Below are positions 1-7,687 of a stretch of 43,957 bases of DNA, in pieces. The position numbers and the translations under genes are program-made. Source of the DNA: an uncultured beta proteobacterium (GTDB lineage Bacteria > Pseudomonadota > Gammaproteobacteria > Burkholderiales > Burkholderiaceae_C); NCBI GenBank assembly GCA_903930255.1, contig CAIYYA010000283.1, positions 1 through 43,957 on the forward strand, in the 5' to 3' direction. Numbering within the stretch: position 1 is the stretch's first letter; each line of letters starts with the position of its first letter. The notes below the pieces were generated by a model, which was not told where the DNA came from, ran no database searches, and saw only the letters and a program-made list of their open reading frames with translations.

Positions 1-2238
1 GGGTGAATACGCGTAGTTGATAGCGCTCATGGTAAGACCGTATCCCTGTGTTGCAGCCGTGTAATTCACACCATCTTGAGTCCAGAAATTGCTTGCCCCT
101 TCCATGCCCAAGACACCCAACCCCGCCACATTGATGCTGGGAAAATAGCTGGTCAGGCCGGGCTTACCAATGGTGCTGGTTCGATAGGTGATACCTACCG
201 CATCTGCAAAAGTAAAAGTCAACCCGTCTGTGCTAGTGCCAACTTGATTGCTGTCAGTAACCAGTGTTGCGTAGGCATCCCCTGCGTTGATACGTCTGGC
301 GGCCTGTGCCATCACTGAGGGCAGCACAATCGCGTTGCCAACCTGCACAACGGTGCTCGTGCGACCGCCTTGAACCACCGCATTGGCTCCTGTCGGCAAG
401 GCGAAGGTTTCCACAGCCCAGCTGCTACCGTCAGTGGAGCTATAGATCAAACCTTTGGCAACAACAGGATCGGAGCGAAAAACGCTGATGATGCCGCCGT
501 AAATCCGATATTTGCCCCCAATGTAGAACGGTTCGCTGCAATATTTGCTGTTGCCTTCCTTGTAATAGTCAGTTGGTAATGCGAGCGTTTTCAGGTCAAC
601 GCTTGTCCAAGTAGCTGCATCAGTGGAGGAAATGGCCATGCAGGTGTCTACATCCAGGCTGGCAAAGTAACGCCCGTTCAGGTATTTCACGCCCATTGGA
701 CTGGGCACTCCAATTTGACCCATGACGTAGGTGGCGGTGCTGCTTGTCCAGTTAATGCCATTGCTGCTTTGGGCAATGCTGACGGTGGGTGAAGTTCCCA
801 TGTTCGCCATCAATTGAAACAGTTTGCCATTGGCCGTGCTGAAGCTGATAAAACTGCTGGGTAAGTCGGTTGTTTCACGAGTCCAATTGATGCCGTCGGC
901 CGATTTCCAAACAAAAAATTTGGCATTGACGTTGTGGTAATCGGTGCTTTGCTCGAGCGCCACGAACTCAGTTCCGGTCCAGACAACGGCACTAGGGGTG
1001 TTCATAATGTTGGCTGGATTAGCGCGTGCTACAAAGCCCGCAGGTAATATGCCTGAGCCTGTGCTGCCACCGGAACCACCAGTGCCGCCACCGCTGGCGA
1101 CTGTGAAGGTTCCCAATGCGACCTCGCCACCGGGGTGAACCACGGTCACGGTGTAGCTGCCAGCGGCAAGCGTTGACGGAACTGTGGCCGTAATGCTGGT
1201 GGCAGTTTTAGCTGTTGTCGTACCTTCAACAAATGAATAACTGGGTGACGGACCGGTAAACAAGACCTGGGTCACTGCATTCAGATTTGAGCCGCTGATG
1301 GTGAAGCTAGCACCAGCCGCGCCGGCGGTGGGTGTGAATCCACTGGCCGTTGGTACCGTTGGAATGACGGGCGCAGCGGCCGCTACTTTGCCAGTAAATG
1401 TTCCGTTAGTGCCGCCACCCGCATCCCAGCTGCCACTAAAAACCCCAGTGCTGACATTCAGAGTGCCAGTCCAAGCAGCTGAGCCCGCCATGCCGGTAAA
1501 ACCATAGGTTGAGCTGACGAGCATGTCCGTGCTCAAATGTCCTGTAATTGGGCCAGCACCATTGACGGTGTCGTTGTACGTACTACCTAGCATCACAGTG
1601 CCATCTTTCGCATCGAAAGAAAGGCTCCAGGTTCCGCTTAAGCTGCCGCTGTAGCTACCCGTGAATTTTTTGGCAAACAGTTTGAAGATGCTATCTCTCA
1701 TGTGAGACTCAGCTGCCGAAGCAAGTACAGGCGTCACACCAGGCTTGACCGTTGTAATCATCGTGTCAAGGTCAGTTGCAGTTATATTTTTGAAGTCAAC
1801 CGCTTTGCCTTTGGCTTTTGTGACTGCCGCATTGTCAATAACCAAATTACCAGCAGCATCCGCTGTACTGATCGACAGCAGAAAACGGACAATATTACTG
1901 ACCGCGAGATCCGTCGGTTTTGCATTCAGACCCACCAAATCAAGCGGAGTAACGACCGCTTGTGCAGAGGCAACCGAACCCAGCAGAATGTCACCAACAT
2001 AAAAACTGACCGGATCGCCTGCATTACAAGTGTAGTAACCGTTGGCATCTGTGGTGCCAAGGCTGGTTGAGGCACCGCATTTGTAGCTCAAGCCTGCCAC
2101 GGGGGCATCGACAAACTGCCCCGTCACACTGGCAACACCGTCGCTGCCACCACAACCCGACAAAGTCAAAGCAGCCACAGATGCCAGCGCCAAAGCGCTT
2201 GCGCTGGCTTTTCTCCAATCATCAATCATTGAAAGCAT
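1..2238 (-). CDS. Large secreted lipoprotein with IPT/TIG domain and BNR-like repeats (3' end outside window)
   Basis: A reading frame stays open from an ATG at 2238 to the left edge (746 codons, no stop). GGAG lies 5 nt before the ATG. The N-terminus is a lipoprotein signal with lipobox LSGC (Cys29), so export and lipidation are expected. Residues about 35-90 (GQFVDAPVAGLSY ... GTTDANGYYTC) look like the small beta domain found at the front of many proteobacterial surface lipoproteins. Residues about 290-380 resemble an IPT/TIG immunoglobulin-like domain and end in a Gly/Ser linker (about 380-393). From about 400 onward, Asp-box-like motifs recur (KSADGINWT, QSSNGINWT, STDGSSWAV, QDGVNYTAA), suggesting a BNR/sialidase-type beta-propeller. 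No catalytic residues were identified, so an enzymatic role is not claimed. The frame is seen; the propeller and surface location are inferred. Confidence 0.85.
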   Translation of the reverse strand, partial: MLSMIDDWRKASASALALASVAALTLSGCGGSDGVASVTGQFVDAPVAGLSYKCGASTSLGTTDANGYYTCNAGDPVSFYVGDILLGSVASAQAVVTPLDLVGLNAKPTDLAVSNIVRFLLSISTADAAGNLVIDNAAVTKAKGKAVDFKNITATDLDTMITTVKPGVTPVLASAAESHMRDSIFKLFAKKFTGSYSGSLSGTWSLSFDAKDGTVMLGSTYNDTVNGAGPITGHLSTDMLVSSTYGFTGMAGSAAWTGTLNVSTGVFSGSWDAGGGTNGTFTGKVAAAAPVIPTVPTASGFTPTAGAAGASFTISGSNLNAVTQVLFTGPSPSYSFVEGTTTAKTATSITATVPSTLAAGSYTVTVVHPGGEVALGTFTVASGGGTGGSGGSTGSGILPAGFVARANPANIMNTPSAVVWTGTEFVALEQSTDYHNVNAKFFVWKSADGINWTRETTDLPSSFISFSTANGKLFQLMANMGTSPTVSIAQSSNGINWTSSTATYVMGQIGVPSPMGVKYLNGRYFASLDVDTCMAISSTDAATWTSVDLKTLALPTDYYKEGNSKYCSEPFYIGGKYRIYGGIISVFRSDPVVAKGLIYSSTDGSSWAVETFALPTGANAVVQGGRTSTVVQVGNAIVLPSVMAQAARRINAGDAYATLVTDSNQVGTSTDGLTFTFADAVGITYRTSTIGKPGLTSYFPSINVAGLGVLGMEGASNFWTQDGVNYTAATQGYGLTMSAINYAYSP

Positions 2239-2650
2239 GAGAACTCCACAAAAATAATGAGTCTTCATACTAGCGCTGTCTGTATGCAATTTCCACCCCT
2301 CCAATGGGGGGGATGTCACACTTTTGCAACGCCACAAGCACACGCTGGCATAGCAAATTTCACATAAAAAATCAATCTCTAGCGCTTACCAGGCATGCGC
2401 AATTCGCTATGAATATCAAAGCATCAATCTACTCAACCGATTCAACACTGTGGTTAACCGCCCGTGGTCAGCCAAAGTCGTTTGTGCAGGCTTTGCGATG
2501 GGCTATGCGGTAGACAGCAAAATCGGCACGGTCGATGGTGACAATGTTGCTAACCCGAATGCGTGTTGTGCAAATTCTGATTGTCGAGGGGCTTGGTCGA
2601 TCGGCAGAACGATCGCTGGCAAACCTGAATTAGGCTGGTAAGCTCGGGTT
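2239..2650. other. Intergenic region between the lipoprotein and the LysR gene
   Basis: No convincing gene. It holds the lipoprotein leader, a near-perfect C/G-rich palindrome at about 2296-2313 (CCCCTCCA facing TGGGGGG), a copy of the hairpin repeat at 2364-2420, and CGATCG twice with a 6-nt spacer (2598-2603, 2610-2615) about 35 bp before the LysR start. The last could be a regulator site, but nothing proves it. Short open frames here have no recognisable product. Confidence 0.5.
2364..2420 (+). repeat. Short hairpin repeat, copy 1
   Basis: Core CTCTAGCGCTTACC, a short spacer, then GCGCAATTCGCTAT. The same layout (CTCTAGCGC, then GCGC and AGCTAT) recurs at 10493-10542 (opposite strand), 21436-21488, 37136-37190 and 38036-38095. 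The arms pair imperfectly into a hairpin. I recall elements of this form as frequent in Comamonadaceae intergenic DNA; that attribution is from memory. Confidence 0.6.
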
Positions 2651-3595
2651 ATGAGCAATTTCAAACAACTCGAAACCTTTTGTGCGGTGGCAGCACGCGG
2701 TGGGCTGACCGCTGCAGCCAAAGCTGAAGGTGTGGCGCCTGCCATGATCGGCAGAAGGCTCGATGCGCTCGAAGAGCGTTTGGGTGTCAAACTGATGCTG
2801 CGCACCACGCGGCGCGTGAGCCTGACTTATGAGGGCAGCGCATTTTTAGAACATTGTCAACGTTTGCTGGCCGATATCGCCAATGCCGAGGCCAGCGTGT
2901 CGGTTGGCAGCCTAAGGGCCAATGGACATATCCGCATGACCGCGCCGGCTGGTTTTGGCCGACGCCATGTCGCGCCTTTGGTGCCCCAGTTTCGCGGACT
3001 CAACCCCGAGGTGAGCTTGTCGCTGAACTTGAACGACCGCGTGGTCGATCTGGCAGCCGATGGCTTTGACTGCGCCGTGCGTGTGGGCGAAATGCCTGAT
3101 TCGTCGCTGGTGAGCGTTCGCTTGGCCGATAACCGCCGTCTTTGTGTCGCCACTCCAGCGTATCTAAAGCGTCATGGCACACCACAGCACCCCCATGAAC
3201 TGGTGAATTTTGATTGCCTGACGCTGTCTGGTGATATTTCACAAAACCGGGGCTGGGCTTTTTCGCTACCGCATGGCGAAATAAACACCATCGTTCACCT
3301 CAAGCCTGGTGGCCCTTTGAGTTGCTCAGACGGCGAGGTGTTGTTTGACTGGTGCTTGGCTGGCTACGGCATCGCTTGGCGCAGCACCTGGGAGGTGCAA
3401 GCTGAAATAGCCTCGGGTAAGCTGATCCCCATTTTGGAAGCTTTTGCAGCACCACACAATGGCGTGTATGCCGTTTTCCCGCAGCGCAAGCACTTGCCCT
3501 TGCGTCTGCGCTTGTGGATCGATTATCTGAAGCAGCAATACGCAAAACCTGAATTCTGGCAATCCCATGGCCGCGCACTTGCCAACAACCCCTAA
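2651..3595 (+). CDS. LysR-family transcriptional regulator
   Basis: 314 residues, usual for the family. Residues 1-60 form the winged helix-turn-helix (LETFCAVAARGGLTAAAK, IGRRLDALEERLGVKL, TTRRVSLT), followed by a helix to about 85. Residues about 90-300 are the periplasmic-binding-protein-like effector domain; DCAVRVGEMPDSSLV places it near the CrgA-like group. It probably binds DNA as a tetramer in response to an unknown small molecule. The gene overlaps the next one by 29 bp and runs the same way, so it may be co-transcribed with the deacetylase. Control of the lipid-modification genes is a possibility from position only. No strong ribosome-binding site precedes the ATG. Confidence 0.93.
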   Translation: MSNFKQLETFCAVAARGGLTAAAKAEGVAPAMIGRRLDALEERLGVKLMLRTTRRVSLTYEGSAFLEHCQRLLADIANAEASVSVGSLRANGHIRMTAPAGFGRRHVAPLVPQFRGLNPEVSLSLNLNDRVVDLAADGFDCAVRVGEMPDSSLVSVRLADNRRLCVATPAYLKRHGTPQHPHELVNFDCLTLSGDISQNRGWAFSLPHGEINTIVHLKPGGPLSCSDGEVLFDWCLAGYGIAWRSTWEVQAEIASGKLIPILEAFAAPHNGVYAVFPQRKHLPLRLRLWIDYLKQQYAKPEFWQSHGRALANNP

Positions 3596-4406
3596 ATCAC
3601 TGATCGTCTGTGCAGATGACTTTGCGGCAAACGCTAGTGTGTCACTCGGCATAGCCCAACTGGCTCAACGCAGGCGCATCAGCGCAACCAGCGTCATGGT
3701 ACTGTCGCCCCGCTGGCCACAAGACGCAGCGCTGTTGCAAGGTCTGCGTGCGCAGATCGATGTGGGTTTGCACCTCGATTGGACCAGTGAATTTGCCGTG
3801 CAAGCAGGTCACGGCCTGTCATTGCACAACGCTATGCGCCGTGCCTGGATGCGCGGTTTTGACCCAAAGCAAGCACAAATGGTGATTCAGCACCAGCTCG
3901 ATTTGTTTGAGGCGCAATGGCAAGCCCCACCTGACTATGTCGATGGACACCAGCATGTGCAGCAATTTGCTGGCATTCGCCAGGCGTTGGTGCAGGTTTT
4001 GACACAGCGTTACGGTAATCTGCCTGCGCAGCCCTATTTGCGAATTTCTCGCGCACCAGCTGGGTCAGCCGACCTGAAAACACGGGTGATTGCCTGGATG
4101 GGCGCCAACGCTCTCAAAAAGATAGCTACTAACAACCGTCTGACAAGCACCAGCGTCCTATCTGGCATTTATAACTTCAGCGGCACCGGTGCTGATTACG
4201 CACGCCACATGAAGCGCTGGCTGCAGCAAACACCGGCAGGTGGCATCATCATGTGCCACCCCGCACAAGCCATCGAAGCTGGGGATGAGATCGGCATGGC
4301 TCGGCGACAAGAATACAACTACCTCAGCAGCAGCGAATTTGCCGATGCCTTGCAGCAAGCCCAGGTTGTTATCACTCGCGGGGTATCTTCTAGAATTCAA
4401 GGGTGA
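3567..4406 (+). CDS. YdjC/ChbG-family carbohydrate deacetylase (NaxD/LgmC-like)
   Basis: 279 residues. The family's metal-binding and catalytic residues are visible: Asp17-Asp18 in VCADDFAAN, His69 in GLHLDW, the His128-x-His130 pair in DGHQHVQ, and a C-terminal MCHPA histidine. YdjC-family enzymes remove N-acetyl groups from sugars. In Francisella (NaxD) and Bordetella they deacetylate an undecaprenyl-phosphate hexosamine before its transfer to lipid A. That role fits here because the next gene is ArnT-like and a GT2/GtrA pair lies just beyond. The start overlaps the LysR gene by 29 bp, and no other in-frame ATG lies before the conserved core. The stop overlaps the next start (GTGA), suggesting translational coupling. 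The family call is sure; the substrate is inferred. Confidence 0.88.
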   Translation: MAAHLPTTPKSLIVCADDFAANASVSLGIAQLAQRRRISATSVMVLSPRWPQDAALLQGLRAQIDVGLHLDWTSEFAVQAGHGLSLHNAMRRAWMRGFDPKQAQMVIQHQLDLFEAQWQAPPDYVDGHQHVQQFAGIRQALVQVLTQRYGNLPAQPYLRISRAPAGSADLKTRVIAWMGANALKKIATNNRLTSTSVLSGIYNFSGTGADYARHMKRWLQQTPAGGIIMCHPAQAIEAGDEIGMARRQEYNYLSSSEFADALQQAQVVITRGVSSRIQG

Positions 4407-5986
4407 ACAAAACCCTAACTGAACAACAAAAATCGTGGCTCTTGCTGGTCGCTTTGTGGCTGGGCTTGCTGCTGCTGGCCAGCTTGCGCCCCATTGCCGT
4501 CCCTGACGAAGGCCGCTATGGCGAGATCGGTCGCTGGATGCTGGTCAGTGGCGACTGGCTTACACCACGTCTCAACGGGATTCCCTTCTTTCACAAACCG
4601 CCTTATCTGTACTGGCTCGAAGCACTCAGCGTGGCGACCTTTGGTGTCAATGAGTTGGCGCTGCGGCTGGTGCCAGCGCTCCACGCCGGCCTGATGCTGA
4701 TCGCACTTTACCTAGCCGCCCGACACATCAGCGGAGAAATCATTGCCCGACGTGCAACCCTGATGCTCGGTACCAGTCTGAGCTTTCTGGTCGGCGGCCA
4801 GTACATCAACCACGACATGCTGGTCGCCTGCTGGATTGGACTGGCTATTTGGTGTTTTTCATTCGCCTTCATGGCAGGAGACAAACCGCATAGCGGACTG
4901 GCTCGTTTGGGATTTCTGGCTTGCGCCCTGGGTATGCTGAGCAAGGGGCTGATTGGCATCGCCCTGCCCGGCCTGGTTATTCTGCTCTGGCTGATTGCCA
5001 CACACCAACTGAAAAAAATCATGTATCTGCCCTGGGTCAGTGGACTGAGCCTGTTCAGCGCCGTGGCGCTGCCCTGGTTTGTGTTGGCCCAGCAAAAATA
5101 CCCCGATTTTTTCAACTACATGTTTGTTGGGCAGCAATTCAACCGCTACACCGCAGCCGTTTATAACAACCCGCAGCCTTGGTGGTTTTACCTGCTGGCG
5201 CTGGCGCTGTTGCTGTTTCCCTGGATGTTTTTTGCACTGGCGCAATGGCGCCGGGTCAGCCCAACGGATGCGCAAAATCCGCGCGCCAGCATGCCAGCCG
5301 CCTGGTGGAAACTGTGCTGGATTTGGTTGCTGACCATTTTGCTGTTTTTCTCGATTCCGCATTCCAAGCTCATTGGCTATATCTTGCCCGTGTTGCCACC
5401 GTTGACTCTGCTGGCCGCACTGGGCTGGCAGCGCTGGGTTGGCGCACGCCAGCATGCTGCGCGCTGGTTTGCCGGCGTGTCGGCCGTGAACCTGCTGATC
5501 GCCCTGGTGCTGATGCTCAAGGTTGGCGATGTCACGCGCAGCAGTCGCACGCAAGATTTGGCCGAAGCCTTTGCTTGCGCTGCAAAGCCCGAGGACACGC
5601 TGTTTGTTACAGACGCTTTTCCTTACGATTTACCGCTCTACGCGCAAACCCGCAAGCCCATGGTGGTGCTGGGCGACTGGCCGCAAATTCGCAAAAACGC
5701 CGGCGATGGCTGGCAGCGCGAGTTATTTGAGGGCGCCGACTTTGATGCGCAGGCAGCTAAAGTGCTGCAAGCGTTTGAAAAATTAAGCCAGGTTGCCAAC
5801 ACCCCGGGTTATTGGTTTGCCACGCGCAGCGGCAGTCAGCTTGCGCAAAACACCCCTGGTTGGCAACTGTATTACAAAGGTGCAGGGTGGGATTTATTCC
5901 GCTCTGGCGGCAGTCACGATTCAACGCCGAAAAGCCCAGAAGCGACTCAGCACAAAGGTCTGCCCGGCTGCAAAGAGCAGCGCTAA
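4403..5986 (+). CDS. ArnT-like (GT83/PMT_2) integral membrane glycosyltransferase
   Basis: 527 residues starting at a GTG in the 4-bp overlap with the deacetylase gene. The N-terminal hydrophobic helix (residues 11-28) is followed by the periplasmic catalytic loop PDEGRYGEIGRW (Asp35-Glu36), then FFHKPPYLYW, as in ArnT. About ten more hydrophobic segments extend to about residue 390, followed by a soluble C-terminal domain. ArnT-type enzymes move a sugar from undecaprenyl phosphate to lipid A phosphate on the periplasmic face. With a YdjC deacetylase beside it, the donor is more likely an amino-hexose than aminoarabinose, since no arnA or arnB is present. The 3' end overlaps the convergent GtrA-like gene by 66 bp. 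Confidence 0.88.
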   Translation: MNKTLTEQQKSWLLLVALWLGLLLLASLRPIAVPDEGRYGEIGRWMLVSGDWLTPRLNGIPFFHKPPYLYWLEALSVATFGVNELALRLVPALHAGLMLIALYLAARHISGEIIARRATLMLGTSLSFLVGGQYINHDMLVACWIGLAIWCFSFAFMAGDKPHSGLARLGFLACALGMLSKGLIGIALPGLVILLWLIATHQLKKIMYLPWVSGLSLFSAVALPWFVLAQQKYPDFFNYMFVGQQFNRYTAAVYNNPQPWWFYLLALALLLFPWMFFALAQWRRVSPTDAQNPRASMPAAWWKLCWIWLLTILLFFSIPHSKLIGYILPVLPPLTLLAALGWQRWVGARQHAARWFAGVSAVNLLIALVLMLKVGDVTRSSRTQDLAEAFACAAKPEDTLFVTDAFPYDLPLYAQTRKPMVVLGDWPQIRKNAGDGWQRELFEGADFDAQAAKVLQAFEKLSQVANTPGYWFATRSGSQLAQNTPGWQLYYKGAGWDLFRSGGSHDSTPKSPEATQHKGLPGCKEQR

Positions 5987-6289
5987 AAACAGCGCCAGCA
6001 AACTCGGCAAGTCCAAAACGCGCAGTAACAACACAAACACGAGTTCGTTACTGACAAAACCAGCCAGCGCCGTCACAACAAAGCGACGTAAGCTGGTGGC
6101 CACGCTGGTATTGGCATCTTTGAAACTGAGCAGTCGGTGCCCGGCAAAGCTGACGACAAATGCAATGCAAAAACCCAGGGCATTGGCAAACTCGGGCCAC
6201 ATCATGTGTTGAGCCACAGCAAATACACCCATGTGGGTTGCCGCCGCTGCCCCACCAACAGCCAAAAACCAGAAAGTGCCTGCGTTCAC
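5921..6289 (-). CDS. GtrA-like membrane protein, putative lipid-linked sugar flippase
   Basis: 122 residues with four predicted membrane helices (about 5-25, 35-53, 68-88, 95-115) and the family features FVVSFAGHRLLSF and QTFVLSRFWAF. GtrA proteins are thought to flip undecaprenyl-phosphate sugars to the periplasmic face. It starts at a GTG that overlaps the stop of the GT2 gene (GTGA, 6286-6289), so the two are translationally coupled as in gtrB-gtrA pairs. The role is the flippase between the GT2 synthase and the ArnT-like transferase. The convergent overlap with the transferase gene leaves no room for a terminator. Confidence 0.87.
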   Translation of the reverse strand: MNAGTFWFLAVGGAAAATHMGVFAVAQHMMWPEFANALGFCIAFVVSFAGHRLLSFKDANTSVATSLRRFVVTALAGFVSNELVFVLLLRVLDLPSLLALFLALLFAAGQTFVLSRFWAFRR

Positions 6290-7266
6290 GCTAACGGATT
6301 GCGTGGCGCGGGCAATGCCAGCCCCTGGCCGACACGCTGACTTACCAAATAGTTCGGGCGCTGTTTGACCTCTTCATAAATGCGCCCAACATACTCAGCC
6401 AAGATGCCAATCGACAGCAACTGAATGCCACTAAAGAACATCATGCCAACCACAATCGTGGCATACCCCGGCACCGCAATACCGGTGATGAAATACTCAC
6501 CGACCACCCACAGACCATAACCCAGCGCCAACACTGACAGCAAAAAACCGGTAAGGGTTAGCGCGCGCAAAGGCGCAATCGAAAAAGCCAAAATGCCGGT
6601 AAACGCCAGCGAAAGCGAACCAAACAGGCCAAAGTTGCTTTTGCCAGCGGCGCGTGGCAGCGGCTGGTAGTCAATGGCAACACTGTTAAAACCCACCCAG
6701 GCGTACAAGCCCTTCATAAAACGGTTGCGCTCAGGCAAACGCTTGAGTGCCTCGACAACTTTGCGATCCATCAGGCGAAAATCGCCCGCGTTGGCCGGAA
6801 TTTTGACCCGGTTGCCCAAATTGACCAATTTGTAAAACCAGCCGGTGAGCCTGATTTGCAAGCTTGACTGGTCGTGCCGGGTTTGGCGCACGGCATACAC
6901 CACATCAAACCCTGCTCGCCACTGCCGCAGCATATCTGGCAGAAGCGACGCTGGGTGTTGCCCATCGCCATCCATCAAAACCACCACATCACCTTGGGCA
7001 GACTCAATGCCTGCCGTCAGCGCCAGTTCTTTGCCAAAATTGCGCGACAGCCGCAGATAAAGCACTTGCGCATGGGCGGCGCACAAGCCCTGCATGACAG
7101 CAGGGGTGTCATCACAGCTGCCGTCATCGACCACGATCAGCTCCACTTGCTGACTCAAGCCATTCAGGGCACTCAACAACGCTGGCACCAGCGTGCCCAA
7201 GTGTCCGGCTTCGTTAAAAGCCGGAATCACACACGAGATGGAAGGCTGGAGGTGGCTGCGCGTCAC
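6286..7266 (-). CDS. GT2 polyprenyl-phosphate glycosyltransferase (GtrB/ArnC/FlmF2-like)
   Basis: 326 residues. The GT-A fold spans about 8-230 with VIPAFNEAGHL at the front, VVDDGSCDDT, and the metal-binding VLMDGDGQHP (DxD-type). QPLPRAAGKSNFG follows, then two C-terminal membrane helices (about 232-255 and 268-292), as in GtrB, DPM1 and ArnC. It should transfer a sugar from a nucleotide donor to undecaprenyl phosphate on the cytoplasmic face. The start is GTG at 7266 with a weak ribosome-binding site. The gene is followed directly by the GtrA-like gene. The sugar is not decided by sequence; the neighbouring deacetylase suggests N-acetylhexosamine. Confidence 0.9.
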   Translation of the reverse strand: MTRSHLQPSISCVIPAFNEAGHLGTLVPALLSALNGLSQQVELIVVDDGSCDDTPAVMQGLCAAHAQVLYLRLSRNFGKELALTAGIESAQGDVVVLMDGDGQHPASLLPDMLRQWRAGFDVVYAVRQTRHDQSSLQIRLTGWFYKLVNLGNRVKIPANAGDFRLMDRKVVEALKRLPERNRFMKGLYAWVGFNSVAIDYQPLPRAAGKSNFGLFGSLSLAFTGILAFSIAPLRALTLTGFLLSVLALGYGLWVVGEYFITGIAVPGYATIVVGMMFFSGIQLLSIGILAEYVGRIYEEVKQRPNYLVSQRVGQGLALPAPRNPLA

Positions 7267-7286
7267 GCTGGGAGACCTGTGCTTGC

Positions 7287-7643
7287 TTAGCCTTTATTGC
7301 TCAGGCACTCTTTCATGAAGGCCTTGCGGGGTTCACCGGCAAGTTTTTTGTCGGCAGCATCTTTATTGCAGGTTTTCATCTTGCTTTGCTGCGTTGTGCC
7401 TTTTTCTGCCACGGGTGCTGCGGCTGGCTTGGCCGACAGGCAGTTTTTCATGAAGGCTTTGCGCTCTTCACCCGCGAGTTTTTTCTCGCCTGCATCTTGA
7501 TTGCAGGTGGCCATTTTGCCTTGTTGCGCCGTTTTTGCCGCTGGTGCTGCGGGCGCAGCCGAAGCGGCAGCTGCTGCGGGCGTTACCGCATGTGCAGCGC
7601 CAAAAGTTACTGCCAAAATCAAAGCCAACAATGATACTTTCAT
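7287..7643 (-). CDS. PsiF-repeat periplasmic protein
   Basis: 118 residues. A cleavable signal peptide (about 1-19, ending AAHA) is followed by an Ala/Pro-rich linker and two PsiF repeats of about 28 residues: one with KMATCNQDA ... RKAFMKNCLS, the other with KMKTCNKDA ... RKAFMKECLS. Each has two cysteines in a C...C pattern that could form a disulfide. PsiF was named as a phosphate-starvation-inducible protein in Escherichia coli; its function is unknown. The tandem repeat arrangement is normal for the family. It lies between holA and the GT2 gene on the same strand with gaps of 44 and 20 bp. Confidence 0.9.
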   Translation of the reverse strand: MKVSLLALILAVTFGAAHAVTPAAAAASAAPAAPAAKTAQQGKMATCNQDAGEKKLAGEERKAFMKNCLSAKPAAAPVAEKGTTQQSKMKTCNKDAADKKLAGEPRKAFMKECLSNKG

Positions 7644-7687
7644 GTAATCAATCCCGTAAAAATTAAAGAAAAAAACCAGGCGCGATG

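Noticed and set aside
1702..2070. 122-codon plus-strand frame opposite the lipoprotein
   Set aside because: Shadow of the lipoprotein frame, which has a signal peptide, lipobox and regular domains.
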